Assembly (NCBI GenBank): GCA_910578975.1 | Contig: CAJTRZ010000003.1 | Span: forward strand, 138,580-202,579 | Reading direction: 5' to 3' | Source: an uncultured Eubacterium sp. | GTDB taxonomy: Bacteria > Bacillota > Clostridia > Lachnospirales > Lachnospiraceae | DNA length: 64,000 bases | Shown here: piece after piece, positions 9,727 through 17,452 of the stretch | Layout of the letters: each line of letters opens with the position of its first letter | How positions within the stretch are numbered: the first letter of the stretch is position 1 | Made by a program: the position numbers and the translations under genes | Notes under the pieces: model-generated | Databases searched by the model: none | What the model was told of the DNA's origin: nothing | Seen by the model: the letters and a program-made list of their open reading frames with translations, nothing else

Positions 9727-10269
9727 TTATTTTCCGAATAAACCTCGGAATGCCTCATTTGCTAATGCTGTTTTATCATTTGGGTCAACATTATTCTGAT
9801 TTAACGGACCCGGTGTTGATGAAGAAACATATGGAACTTTTTTATCAGGTTCAAATAAATAACTTTGTTCCTTCTTTACTACGTCAAAAGCTGCTTTAAT
9901 ATCTTTATCCTGATTTTTACTTGCTTTAAGTGTTTCAACATCAAGAAATGGTATCACTGCTTTGACATCTCTTACTTTGTAATCTCCTGCAATCGCCTTT
10001 ACTAAATCGTTGAAATCCCTGTCTGCTATCTTCTTGTCAAAATCAGCCTGATTTGTCGCAATCTCATTAGTGAGTTCTGTTATCTTGCCCTGCAATTCAG
10101 ATACGTCTATCCCTTCAAAACTCTTCAATGCTTTTTGTGCTTCATCTAACTGCTCTTTTAATGCCTTTGCATCACCCTTAGCCTTTTCAATATCGGCTCC
10201 GTTTTCATCCATAATCTTGTCAATTACGCTACTTTCTAGTCCTAAATCCTCTAGAAATTTTCTTTTCAT
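9727..10269 (-). CDS. Phage scaffold protein (GP20 family)
   Basis: I choose the ATG at 10269 (180 aa) because GGAAAGGATG lies just upstream; a longer frame from 10311 lacks such a site. The protein starts MKRKFLEDLGLESSVIDKIM, then has a long coiled coil with repeated EQLDEAQKAL-type heptads, then RDFNDLVKAIAGDYKVRDVKAVIPFLD, characteristic of Phage_GP20 minor structural or scaffolding proteins. It would guide capsid assembly and sits directly upstream of the capsid gene. Confidence 0.88.
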   Translation of the reverse strand: MKRKFLEDLGLESSVIDKIMDENGADIEKAKGDAKALKEQLDEAQKALKSFEGIDVSELQGKITELTNEIATNQADFDKKIADRDFNDLVKAIAGDYKVRDVKAVIPFLDVETLKASKNQDKDIKAAFDVVKKEQSYLFEPDKKVPYVSSSTPGPLNQNNVDPNDKTALANEAFRGLFGK

Positions 10270-10360
10270 ATAAACATCCTTTCCACTACGCTTTTTACGT
10301 GGTTGCTTCACTTGTTTTTATTGATATTTCAGACACTTTTACGTCATATCTGGGACATAT

Positions 10361-10384
10361 AAAAAGACAGCCTTTCGACTGCCT
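10361..10384 (-). terminator. Rho-independent terminator after the 31-aa ORF
   Basis: On the - strand AGGCAGTC, a GAAA tetraloop and GGCTGTCT form an 8-bp stem with two G-U pairs, followed by a T5 run. The wobble pairs only work on the - strand, which fixes the orientation. It lies 2 bases after the small membrane ORF and upstream of the scaffold gene. Confidence 0.8.
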
Positions 10385-10386
10385 AA

Positions 10387-10482
10387 TTAATCTTTATTCT
10401 TTTTATTGTAATGGTTACTGATAAGTGTTAGTGCTATGAGCGTTGCGCACAATATCAGCGTTATTTGTACCGGTACCGCCAT
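10387..10482 (-). CDS. 31-aa hydrophobic peptide (candidate holin-like / type I toxin)
   Basis: The ORF begins at an ATG preceded by AAAGGAGAG at ideal spacing and encodes 31 residues: a hydrophobic core (ITLILCATLIALTLI) followed by a Lys/Asn-rich tail. It has a dedicated terminator directly downstream and another just upstream. Short single-span peptides with basic tails in prophages are often type I toxins of the holin-like class; here that is an inference from size, topology and context. An antisense antitoxin RNA would be expected on the + strand but I could not identify one. Confidence 0.55.
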   Translation of the reverse strand: MAVPVQITLILCATLIALTLISNHYNKKNKD

Positions 10483-10513
10483 TTGTTCTCTCCTTTCTAC
10501 TATGATTTTGCAT

Positions 10514-10543
10514 ATAAAAAGAGAGCCTATTTCTAAGCCCTCT
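10514..10543 (-). terminator. Rho-independent terminator
   Basis: On the - strand AGAGGGCTTA, GAAA and TAGGCTCTCT pair over 10 bp (two G-U pairs) followed by T5. It ends the transcript carrying the 29-aa ORF just upstream. It closely resembles the terminator at 10361 in loop and layout. Confidence 0.8.
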
Positions 10544-10562
10544 AGTTAACCTTATCCTTGAT

Positions 10563-10652
10563 TTACGATGCCTTCTTGCGCTCTTGAAGCTCGGCATCTA
10601 ATAATTCAGTTTTAAATGTAAAATTTTTGTGAACAATAAAAGGACCCAGCAT
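10563..10652 (-). CDS. 29-aa hypothetical peptide
   Basis: A short ORF with an AAGGA site nine bases before its ATG, encoding a 29-residue peptide with acidic and basic C-terminal half (LLDAELQERKKAS). A terminator follows 20 bases after the stop. A small inverted repeat (GATGCC...GGCATC) lies inside the 3' half. I do not recognise a family, and it may instead be part of a non-coding RNA. Confidence 0.35.
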   Translation of the reverse strand: MLGPFIVHKNFTFKTELLDAELQERKKAS

Positions 10653-10759
10653 TTCGCTAAGTCCTTGATTATCTAGTGTTTAATGTAAAAAAACTATCTA
10701 ACAAACCAACTATAATAATTAATCGAATGCTATGTAAATAATCTCCTATGGGTATGCCA

Positions 10760-11455
10760 TTATGGTAAATATGATATATGTAGATTACTTAATTTTGTTA
10801 GACCTATTTTATCTTCTCTTCTAGCATGATAATAAATTTTGTTTGCAACAATATCAGCAGCTCTTATTAACAATTTTGATTCTGAATTACAAAACTCAAC
10901 CTGAACTTCCCGTAAATCGCTGAATATTGGAGGAAAAAAAGTATCATATTGATAATTGTATGTGCCAAGTTTAAATTCTTGTTCCAATGATTCCTTTAAT
11001 TCGTATCGACCATTTGTTGCTGTCGTATGTTCATCCACACAAAAATATAATCTTTCTACCTTATCTGGGTCAATTACTCCTTTGTTTATCAAATCTTGAA
11101 ACGCTCTTTTAACAGCTATTTTATAAGCATAGTCTAAATACCTTTGCTTATCTTTTTTACTATCAAAAATTCTTTCCAACACATTCTGTTCATTTATAAC
11201 CACTCCAAATTTGTAACATTGATTTAACGAACGGAATAACTTTCCTTTTTCTTTATTCGTAATCTGCGTGGCCTTTAATTCGTAATTTATATCAACACCT
11301 TTGCTTTCCCTTAAAACATTTTCTACGTGTGAATATTTTCTTGACCATTCATCTTTCGATTCCTTATCTATAAATATAAGCCCACCAAAAACAAATATTT
11401 TATTATGTTTTTTATCAAACACACCTGATTCGTCTGAATAAATAAATATATTCAT
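10760..11455 (-). CDS. DUF3800 domain protein (RNase H-like fold)
   Basis: A 231-aa protein. The start (MNIFIYSDESGVF) carries the YxDESG motif that defines DUF3800, with FGGLIFIDK following, and CVDEHTT in the middle as a second acidic motif, then LLIRAADIVANKIYY with the conserved D near the end. These residues fit the RNase H-like active site expected for the family, whose substrate is unknown. The gene begins 18 bases after the terminator of a structured RNA with its own promoter (11473-11569), an arrangement reported for several DUF3800 RNA motifs. GAGGGG precedes the ATG. It lies within the head operon as an accessory gene; a defence or toxin role is an inference. Confidence 0.88.
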   Translation of the reverse strand: MNIFIYSDESGVFDKKHNKIFVFGGLIFIDKESKDEWSRKYSHVENVLRESKGVDINYELKATQITNKEKGKLFRSLNQCYKFGVVINEQNVLERIFDSKKDKQRYLDYAYKIAVKRAFQDLINKGVIDPDKVERLYFCVDEHTTATNGRYELKESLEQEFKLGTYNYQYDTFFPPIFSDLREVQVEFCNSESKLLIRAADIVANKIYYHARREDKIGLTKLSNLHISYLP

Positions 11456-11472
11456 AATTCCCCTCTATAAGT

Positions 11473-11494
11473 AAAAAACCACCTCGAAAGGTGG
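11473..11494 (-). terminator. Terminator of the DUF3800-associated RNA
   Basis: CCACCT, a TTCG tetraloop and AGGTGG form a 6-bp stem followed by T6 on the - strand. It sits between the RNA and the DUF3800 start codon, so the protein is made only by readthrough. Confidence 0.85.
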
Positions 11495-11569
11495 CCCCGT
11501 GACCGACGATATTACATATCGCTTAAACGCTAATTCGGTTACACGAGTATACAGCATATTTCTATCTGC
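11473..11569 (-). ncRNA. Structured RNA upstream of DUF3800 gene
   Basis: About 97 nt from the predicted start of a good promoter to a terminator. A long-range helix pairs CGTGTAACCGA (11545-11535) with TCGGTCACG (11506-11498), with a two-base bulge. It encloses CGATAT-GTA-ATATCG, a perfect 6-bp hairpin at 11521-11507. A UUCG-loop terminator follows. The RNA-terminator-DUF3800 layout matches the DUF3800 RNA motifs I recall from comparative genomics. Whether it guides, inhibits or is processed by the protein is unknown. Confidence 0.7.
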
Positions 11570-11575
11570 ACTATT

Positions 11576-11604
11576 ATTATATGCAATAATCTTAAAAAAA
11601 TCAA
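11576..11604 (-). promoter_or_regulatory. Sigma-A-type promoter for the DUF3800 RNA
   Basis: On the - strand, TTGATT (11604-11599), a 17-base spacer, and TATAAT (11581-11576). Transcription would start near 11569, just before the structured RNA. Confidence 0.8.
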
Positions 11605-11641
11605 TATTTTTGACAAATTTATAAATATTATTTTCATAACA

Positions 11642-11668
11642 AACCCCACCTACTAAGTAAGTGGGGTT
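11642..11668 (-). terminator. Terminator-like hairpin after zinc-ribbon gene
   Basis: AACCCCACTTAC, a TTA loop and GTAGGTGGGGTT form a 12-bp stem with one wobble on the - strand. Only a weak T-rich tail follows, so it may be a processing or attenuating hairpin. It lies 19 bases after the stop of the 137-aa gene. Confidence 0.55.
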
Positions 11669-11686
11669 ATGATTCGCGATATTTAA

Positions 11687-12100
11687 TCACTTTACCTTCC
11701 AGCTGTTACCGCAATCTTGACATATAGCCATTTTTTGATTGCTAATAGTGGTTTTCCCTTTTTGTTTTTCATTGTATTTAGATTTCTTTGGCGTTAATGC
11801 CCATAAACCACCTGTCAACATAATCATTCCAGTTCGACCTGCTTTATTCCCAGTTCGTGTAACAATAGATTTCTTTCTCTTTTCAGCGTATCCTTTACTT
11901 CGATGTTCCATTTCTATGAATGTGTATTCGATATTTTGTCCATTACATTTGGGACAATGTCTAGAATATAAAGATTTTTTTTGAATAATACTCTGACTGC
12001 TATTTGGCACTTGGGCTGATGTAGGGCAAGCACACTTTGGGCAAGCATTTGCTATATCTGAGTACTCGGTACCACACTCAATACATTGAATTAATGCCAT
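11687..12100 (-). CDS. Zinc-ribbon domain protein, 137 aa
   Basis: The N-terminus has a zinc ribbon (CIECGTEYSDIANACPKC), a second treble of cysteines at HCPKCNGQ near residue 50, and a final ICQDCGNSWKVK at the C-terminus. A hydrophobic stretch (GMIMLTGGLWALT) lies between. No catalytic motif is visible. Its first 30 residues are closely similar to those of the next gene upstream, so the pair arose by duplication or shares a module. It belongs to the accessory island inside the head operon. Confidence 0.75.
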   Translation of the reverse strand: MALIQCIECGTEYSDIANACPKCACPTSAQVPNSSQSIIQKKSLYSRHCPKCNGQNIEYTFIEMEHRSKGYAEKRKKSIVTRTGNKAGRTGMIMLTGGLWALTPKKSKYNEKQKGKTTISNQKMAICQDCGNSWKVK

Positions 12101-12113
12101 ATCATACCTCCCC

Positions 12114-12776
12114 TTACTTTATATCTTCAATATTTGCATTGAAATGATATTCAAAGTCATTCGCATTGTACTCATGTCCCAACATCTTATTGAATTTCTC
12201 TGCTGCTGCAGCCCCCCTCTGTTCAGCCTTGGATTTTCCACCATTTGAAACACTGGAATCGTAGTGTTTAAACACTTTTTTCCATCTCTTTTTCGACCCT
12301 TCATAGTAAATCTGAATTTTATCATCTTCTGCATCTAAATATGCCAATGTATCGTCATATATGGTTTCGATAGTTTTAGGAATATATAAAGCCTTTATAT
12401 CAGAACCATTAAAGATAGTATGTTCCAATAAGATAACATTGTAGCTTTTGCCATCTATTTCATAATTGGGGTGAATTATTAGCGTTTCTGAATCGCCGTT
12501 ATATTTCTCTAATGTTAACCCATCCTCGTTTATAACATATTCAAAATCTGAAAGCTCGGCATATGTAATTTTATCTGCCTCATTATTATTATTATTATTA
12601 AAAATAGCAATCATTATGACAATTGCTACTATAACAAATCCAATTACAAACTTATTACCTTTCTTTTTTGTTTCACTTGCAATATTTTTGCGAACATGAG
12701 TTGCACCACAATTAGGACAGGCATCCGCCTTATCACTATATTCTTTCCCACATTCAACACATTTAATTAGCGCCAT
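12114..12776 (-). CDS. Zinc-ribbon membrane protein with LRR_5-like domain
   Basis: A 220-aa protein: zinc ribbon at residues 5-24 (CVECGKEYSDKADACPNC), a basic linker, one membrane helix (FVIGFVIVAIVIMIAIF) followed by an Asn run, then an extracytoplasmic part with the ALYIPKTIETI segment typical of BspA-type leucine-rich repeats, and a charged tail. The predicted topology is ribbon inside, repeats outside. It has its own promoter at 12812-12840 directly after the head operon terminator, so it may be expressed in the lysogen. Function unknown. Confidence 0.75.
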   Translation of the reverse strand: MALIKCVECGKEYSDKADACPNCGATHVRKNIASETKKKGNKFVIGFVIVAIVIMIAIFNNNNNNEADKITYAELSDFEYVINEDGLTLEKYNGDSETLIIHPNYEIDGKSYNVILLEHTIFNGSDIKALYIPKTIETIYDDTLAYLDAEDDKIQIYYEGSKKRWKKVFKHYDSSVSNGGKSKAEQRGAAAAEKFNKMLGHEYNANDFEYHFNANIEDIK

Positions 12777-12811
12777 ACTTCTTCCTCCCTTAGTAAATAT
12801 ATATTTCTTTT

Positions 12812-12840
12812 ATTATATACATATTTTACCAATATGTCTA
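12812..12840 (-). promoter_or_regulatory. Promoter of the zinc-ribbon genes
   Basis: On the - strand TAGACA (12840-12835), 17 bases, TATAAT (12817-12812). A GGGAGGAAG site and ATG follow about 30 bases downstream. Confidence 0.75.
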
Positions 12841-12851
12841 TAAAATAGATA

Positions 12852-12886
12852 TAAAAATACCACCTAGCCTTTTATAACTAGATGGT
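12852..12886 (-). terminator. Terminator after minor head gene and kissing-loop RNA
   Basis: ACCATCTAG and CTAGGTGGT form a 9-bp stem with wobble pairs on the - strand, with a 10-nt loop, followed by ATTTTTAT. It lies upstream of the capsid genes, so late transcription would have to pass it. Confidence 0.75.
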
Positions 12887-12915
12887 TTCAACTCTACACT
12901 ATTAATCATAATCAA

Positions 12916-13018
12916 GAAGCCGTTTGGCAGGCGTACCATTCTCCTGCATCTCTCGGGTTTCCCCTGTCAAGCCATCGGCGTGTGGACGGGTACGAAATTT
13001 TCCACCTCAAACGACTTC
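12916..13018 (-). ncRNA. Structured RNA with predicted kissing loops
   Basis: The region is closed by an 11-bp helix, GAAGTCGTTTG (13018-13008) with CAAACGGCTTC (12926-12916), whose wobble pair works only on the - strand. Inside are GTGGA/TCCAC with a 14-nt loop holding CGTACC (12994-12989), a GGG-GAAA-CCC hairpin, and GCAGG/CCTGC with a loop holding GGTACG (12937-12932). The two loop sequences are exact complements, so a kissing interaction is possible. It sits in the 3' untranslated part of the minor head gene, 30 bases before a terminator. I do not recognise a named family. Confidence 0.6.
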
Positions 13019-13047
13019 TTTCTTATGTTATGTTAATTGTATCACTT

Positions 13048-14736
13048 TTATTCTTTTTTGTAAAGAATTACCTTATTACGAAGTAGCCTATTCCATTCCC
13101 TTTTGTTTATTTTCATAAACGTAATGATTGAATTTTTAAAATCAGGATTATCTACAGATGTAGTAAGCCTTAAAATAGTCTTAAATATCTCTCCATCTGT
13201 ATCTGCTATCTCTTTCAATATCAATGCCGTATTAGGTTTATGCGATTCAATAATATAATCAGGTTCCTCAACCACTCTTTTTAAATACTCACAATAGCGC
13301 TCATAATCATTAGGATGTCTCTCCATAATGTGATTAATTCTCTCATCCGTTATGATAACTTCATCCGTGACAATATCATCTGTTATGCACTTATAAATAT
13401 CTCTATCAATCTTGCCAACTGTATGCACTTCTATTTCCTCTTTTGCGACTATTGGCTTAATTATATCAGAATCAGTTGCTTTTACAATGGATTTTTCAAT
13501 GTTTCCTTTATATTTTCCCTTTCCAATATCCTTCAACCCATCTATAGTAATTCTGTCTCTATGCTCATTGAGTCCCATTTTCTTAGTAAAATCACTATAC
13601 TTTTGTGAAGTCACTTGGTATCGACACCTTGCATTAATTACCTCATCACTATCATCAGACAATCCTGCATCTTTTAGTAGTTTAATATCCTGTCTCTGCT
13701 TTCTCATAAGAGTTTCAAGTCTGCGCTGATACTGTGTTGCCTCATACTTATTGTATTCTTTGCCGTTATATTCTTTTTTTTCGCTTTCTTTAGCGTTTAG
13801 TTCTTCCAACTGTTCATCTGTATAAGTTCTTACTGAAATCCCCGGAATAAACGGAAAAAATGTATGTCTACAATTTGCACCACACAAGCCATCTACTTCA
13901 CCATATCCGGTTTCCTTAATGAATGCCTTATATAGCACTCCATCAACTACCTTCTCCGCATTTGGATTGGTTTTATCCCAATAATAAACCTTTCCCTGCC
14001 ACACCTGATGACTTGGTCTTGCTGTCCCATGCCAACTAACTTCTACAAATTCTGTATCAAGTTTTTCCATGTTCTGCTCACTAACTTTGGCTGTTACTTG
14101 ACTAATCCCAGTCAACAATGCTCTCCTTGCAGCTACATTAATTCTGTTTGACACACCTGATTCATAATCAATACTTCTTACACCACTTTTTGTCATTTCA
14201 TCAGTGACTTTTCTTATAATTGTATTGTAATCAAATGTACCATTCAACAAATGCATGACCGCATTATCCATTGTATTCTTAAAATAATTGTTTATAGACT
14301 GGAATTGTTTTTTGCCATTAGGTTGCTTAACAGAAAATCCCATTGTCTGGGTAATATTTTTTAACTCACCATATGTCTGCTCCTTTACTCCGCTAATTAA
14401 CTGCTGTAACTGAATATTTTCATTATAAGAAATAAACTCTTTACCTAATGCATTATACAACTCTTCGTCTCGTGCATACCCCATTTTAAGTGTATCAGAA
14501 TATATCATATCAATTTCAGCATCACTTAATTGTAGTGCCTGCTGAATATGCTTTTTTATTTTCTCTTTTGTCTCTCCCATCTGATATAACCGGTACATCT
14601 GCCAGTCTGCTGTTCTGGTGATTTCTCCGGTTTCTCTGATTCTTCGGATTATATCAAACATTATATCATTTTCTAATGCCCTATATATTTCCTCAACTCT
14701 ATTTGGTAATATTCCTATTTCATCTGATGTATACAT
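13048..14736 (-). CDS. Minor head protein with C-terminal nuclease-like domain
   Basis: A 562-aa protein. Residues 1-330 match SPP1 gp7-like / Phage_min_cap2 proteins, with VEVSWHGTARPSHQVWQGKVYYW and GEVDGLCGANCRHTFFPF as the signature. Residues about 330-370 are a charged linker. The last 110 residues (IITDERINHIMERHPNDYE... ALILKEI... FKTILRLTTS) look like the PBECR group, phage-associated barnase/EndoU/colicin-RelE-like nucleases fused to minor head proteins, where His and Lys/Arg residues would be catalytic. Its start overlaps the portal stop (TAATG). The nuclease may be packaged in the virion. Confidence 0.85.
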   Translation of the reverse strand: MYTSDEIGILPNRVEEIYRALENDIMFDIIRRIRETGEITRTADWQMYRLYQMGETKEKIKKHIQQALQLSDAEIDMIYSDTLKMGYARDEELYNALGKEFISYNENIQLQQLISGVKEQTYGELKNITQTMGFSVKQPNGKKQFQSINNYFKNTMDNAVMHLLNGTFDYNTIIRKVTDEMTKSGVRSIDYESGVSNRINVAARRALLTGISQVTAKVSEQNMEKLDTEFVEVSWHGTARPSHQVWQGKVYYWDKTNPNAEKVVDGVLYKAFIKETGYGEVDGLCGANCRHTFFPFIPGISVRTYTDEQLEELNAKESEKKEYNGKEYNKYEATQYQRRLETLMRKQRQDIKLLKDAGLSDDSDEVINARCRYQVTSQKYSDFTKKMGLNEHRDRITIDGLKDIGKGKYKGNIEKSIVKATDSDIIKPIVAKEEIEVHTVGKIDRDIYKCITDDIVTDEVIITDERINHIMERHPNDYERYCEYLKRVVEEPDYIIESHKPNTALILKEIADTDGEIFKTILRLTTSVDNPDFKNSIITFMKINKREWNRLLRNKVILYKKE

Positions 14737-16115
14737 TATTCTTCAGCTCCTGCATCATCTTCCCTTTCAGCTATCATTGCCTTTGCCTGCTCTTCTGTTT
14801 CTCCATACCACTTCATTCTATATTCAACTAATGTCATTGCTCCCATTGCCACATCTGCCCTATCTGTCTGTCTTTCTTTTTCAGAATCTACAACAATACT
14901 ATCATCCCATTCAAAAGAAGTATTAATTACACCTTCTGGTGCTAAACTATATATACTAGTCCAAAAATCCATTGCAGCAATTAAATCTTCTAATGCTTTT
15001 TGCAATGAACCCTGTGTTGTAGAAACTATTGAATATGAACGTTGTTTACTGGCTTTAATTTCTTCCGCCGTCTTGTCAACATTATTAGGGTCTGAAAGTG
15101 TTCCATAGGCAAGGTTGCAATCAAATTCAACACGTTTTAATTGATTATTAAATCCATTATAGAAACTCTGGTCTCTTATATCCGGCGAATATGTATCTAT
15201 GAGTGGCTTATCAGTCGCTCCACTGTTATACTCCACTGTTCTATATAAACGCTCTTTTCCACCAGGGTATTCATACTTATCTGCATCTTTATCATACTTC
15301 AACAATGATGATGAAATATGTACTGCCGCTTCTTTTGAAACATACTCCCAATCTATCTGAGAATACCTTTCATCCGCTATCCTTATTGAATTCACTCCTT
15401 TAGCAAAAACCGAAACTCCTATTGGAGATGTTGTATCAACTATATTTGCTAATGGTACTTTGAAAAAGCCTATTGGCAGTTTATTAACGTTTTGAAAACT
15501 CATTTTGCTTTCAAGGCTATTCCACCGATTGATATAATTGATAGGCACCTCTGTTCCTAAACTTTCATCAGTAGAACTCATAAAAGCTATATTAAAAATT
15601 GTAAGGGTATCTCCTTCAATAATATTTCGCTCCAATCTTGTATATATTTGCTTTCCTTCTCGAAACTGCTCCGTAAATATACAGTCTGTAATATTTCCTG
15701 AATCATCAAAAGATGCCGGAAAGAAACAGTCTGCCTGTATATACTGAATTGCTATACCATTATTTGTTACATAAGGCTTAAATACTAAACTACCTTTTGC
15801 ACATCCATACTCAATGTATGTTTTTAAATCATTTAGCACCTCTTTATAATATTTTTGAATATAATCTGCTCTTTGACTACCGGTAACTTCCGACTTTAAT
15901 TCTAATGTAACTAACCGGGCTATTTCCTGTGCTACACTAGCAGGAAGATTGCAACTTTTTACATTCTTATTCAGCCAATATGCTTGATTTTTATACATTT
16001 TATCCCATTTTTCTATATGACCCGCCATTGTAACAAGGTGCGTTAAATCTACTGGTTTATCAGAATATTTATTTATCGCCTTTGCTATCTGGCTCACCAT
16101 GTTTGAATATCTCAT
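14736..16115 (-). CDS. Phage portal protein (SPP1 gp6-like)
   Basis: At 459 aa it has the usual length. The N-terminal part has helix-rich ARLVTLELKSEVTG; the centre has the SYVSKEAA-like wing and RLYRTVEYN; the motif TLSDPNNVDKTAEEIKASKQR is the conserved portal stem segment. It ends in an acidic tail. It forms the dodecameric channel for DNA packaging and follows the large terminase with 8 bases between. Confidence 0.93.
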   Translation of the reverse strand: MRYSNMVSQIAKAINKYSDKPVDLTHLVTMAGHIEKWDKMYKNQAYWLNKNVKSCNLPASVAQEIARLVTLELKSEVTGSQRADYIQKYYKEVLNDLKTYIEYGCAKGSLVFKPYVTNNGIAIQYIQADCFFPASFDDSGNITDCIFTEQFREGKQIYTRLERNIIEGDTLTIFNIAFMSSTDESLGTEVPINYINRWNSLESKMSFQNVNKLPIGFFKVPLANIVDTTSPIGVSVFAKGVNSIRIADERYSQIDWEYVSKEAAVHISSSLLKYDKDADKYEYPGGKERLYRTVEYNSGATDKPLIDTYSPDIRDQSFYNGFNNQLKRVEFDCNLAYGTLSDPNNVDKTAEEIKASKQRSYSIVSTTQGSLQKALEDLIAAMDFWTSIYSLAPEGVINTSFEWDDSIVVDSEKERQTDRADVAMGAMTLVEYRMKWYGETEEQAKAMIAEREDDAGAEE

Positions 16116-16123
16116 ATTTACCT

Positions 16124-17452
16124 CTACTCATATCTTATAAATCTACTTATATCTCTTTCAAATGTATACTCGAAGGCATCCAATGAATCAATATCACTTG
16201 TGCCATCATCTAATCGTTCATCTTCTGTAAGATTTTTAGGATTCCATAATGCTCCACACAAGGCTTCTTCTAAACTTTTACACTCATCTTTATCATAAGC
16301 AAATCTCCCTTGTGCCATCATTCTCAATACGAATCTTATTCTGTCATTAATTGTTGTTTTTAAAGCATTTTCAATCCTTAACCAACCTAAGCCATTTTTT
16401 CTTGCTGTTGACCTCAACCCTGCAATAAGAGTTTGCTCTGCATTATCACAATATACGTGAGTTATGTAGCCATATTTATTGATTATCTTCAGGCAGAAAT
16501 CGCAAAACAATTCCCCCAACTTATCTGGATCTATATCCAAATCTTTATCTTTTTTCTTATGCCTTTCAGATGCTAAAGGCACTATTTTCTGATACCCTCT
16601 TGTAAATCCTGTTGCTACAAATGCGTGTCCTGATGCAGAACCTCCAAAGTCAACACCTACATTTATTTGTATTAAATCTTTAGGTTTTTCTTTTAAAGCA
16701 TATTTATTATCGCCATTAATTTCATCAATAAATAATTGATATATTGCTCCTTCAGCTACAACCCACAACCCTCTGATATAGCGGTCAAAGAATACTCCCT
16801 TATACATTGCCCTGTAACGAGCCTTTATCTTCTCTGATAAGCTAAGGTTATCATCCATTGTAAAATGCAGATATATCAGTTTCTTTTTATCCCTATCATC
16901 AATCCAATTTACTTTAAACCAATGATAAGGACCGTCCGGGTTACAATTAAACCAATATTTTGACCCATCTACTGAACAACGTCCTGTCGCTTGGTTCACA
17001 AACGATTCCGGCATTAATGCAACTTCATCAAAAAACACTCCTGCAAGAGTGATACCCTGTATCAAATCTTGGGAGCGTTCATCTTTTCCACCAAATATAT
17101 AAAAATAATTTACTACATTTCCTCTTGTTACCACAACAAGATTGTCTGCTCTATGGTCCTCAACTTTATACCCTCTGCTTTTAAGCATTAATTTTAGCCA
17201 AAACAATACATTTCGTCTAAATGAGCCTATGGTTTTACCACACATTCCAAAGTTTTGGTTTTTAAAGGTTTCCATTGCCCACATAACAAATGACAGCGAC
17301 ATACAAAGTGTTTTGCCAGAACGAATAGCTCCATCTGCAATAATTCCTTCATAGTCTTTTACCGGACTATTCGGTAACCACCAGGTTAATACTTTTAGCT
17401 GTTTTTTTGAGAAAGGTTTAAACTTAAATATCGCCTTTATTCTTCCTGCCAT
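16124..17452 (-). CDS. Terminase large subunit (PBSX type)
   Basis: A 442-aa packaging motor ATPase and nuclease. Walker A is GAIRSGKTLCMSL at residues 42-54, Walker B VFFDEVALMPE near 140. The C-terminal RNase H-like nuclease shows VGVDFGGSASGHAFV near 267 and HVYCDNAEQTLI near 335, with a final D-rich segment. It overlaps the small subunit gene by 16 bases. Confidence 0.94.
   Translation of the reverse strand: MAGRIKAIFKFKPFSKKQLKVLTWWLPNSPVKDYEGIIADGAIRSGKTLCMSLSFVMWAMETFKNQNFGMCGKTIGSFRRNVLFWLKLMLKSRGYKVEDHRADNLVVVTRGNVVNYFYIFGGKDERSQDLIQGITLAGVFFDEVALMPESFVNQATGRCSVDGSKYWFNCNPDGPYHWFKVNWIDDRDKKKLIYLHFTMDDNLSLSEKIKARYRAMYKGVFFDRYIRGLWVVAEGAIYQLFIDEINGDNKYALKEKPKDLIQINVGVDFGGSASGHAFVATGFTRGYQKIVPLASERHKKKDKDLDIDPDKLGELFCDFCLKIINKYGYITHVYCDNAEQTLIAGLRSTARKNGLGWLRIENALKTTINDRIRFVLRMMAQGRFAYDKDECKSLEEALCGALWNPKNLTEDERLDDGTSDIDSLDAFEYTFERDISRFIRYE

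Noticed and set aside
10415..10597. A 60-codon basic ORF on the - strand
   Set aside because: It runs through a terminator stem and out of frame over two better small ORFs; composition looks like non-coding sequence.
12924..13118. A 64-codon ORF on the + strand
   Set aside because: It covers the structured RNA and the end of the minor head gene in antisense; no ribosome site.
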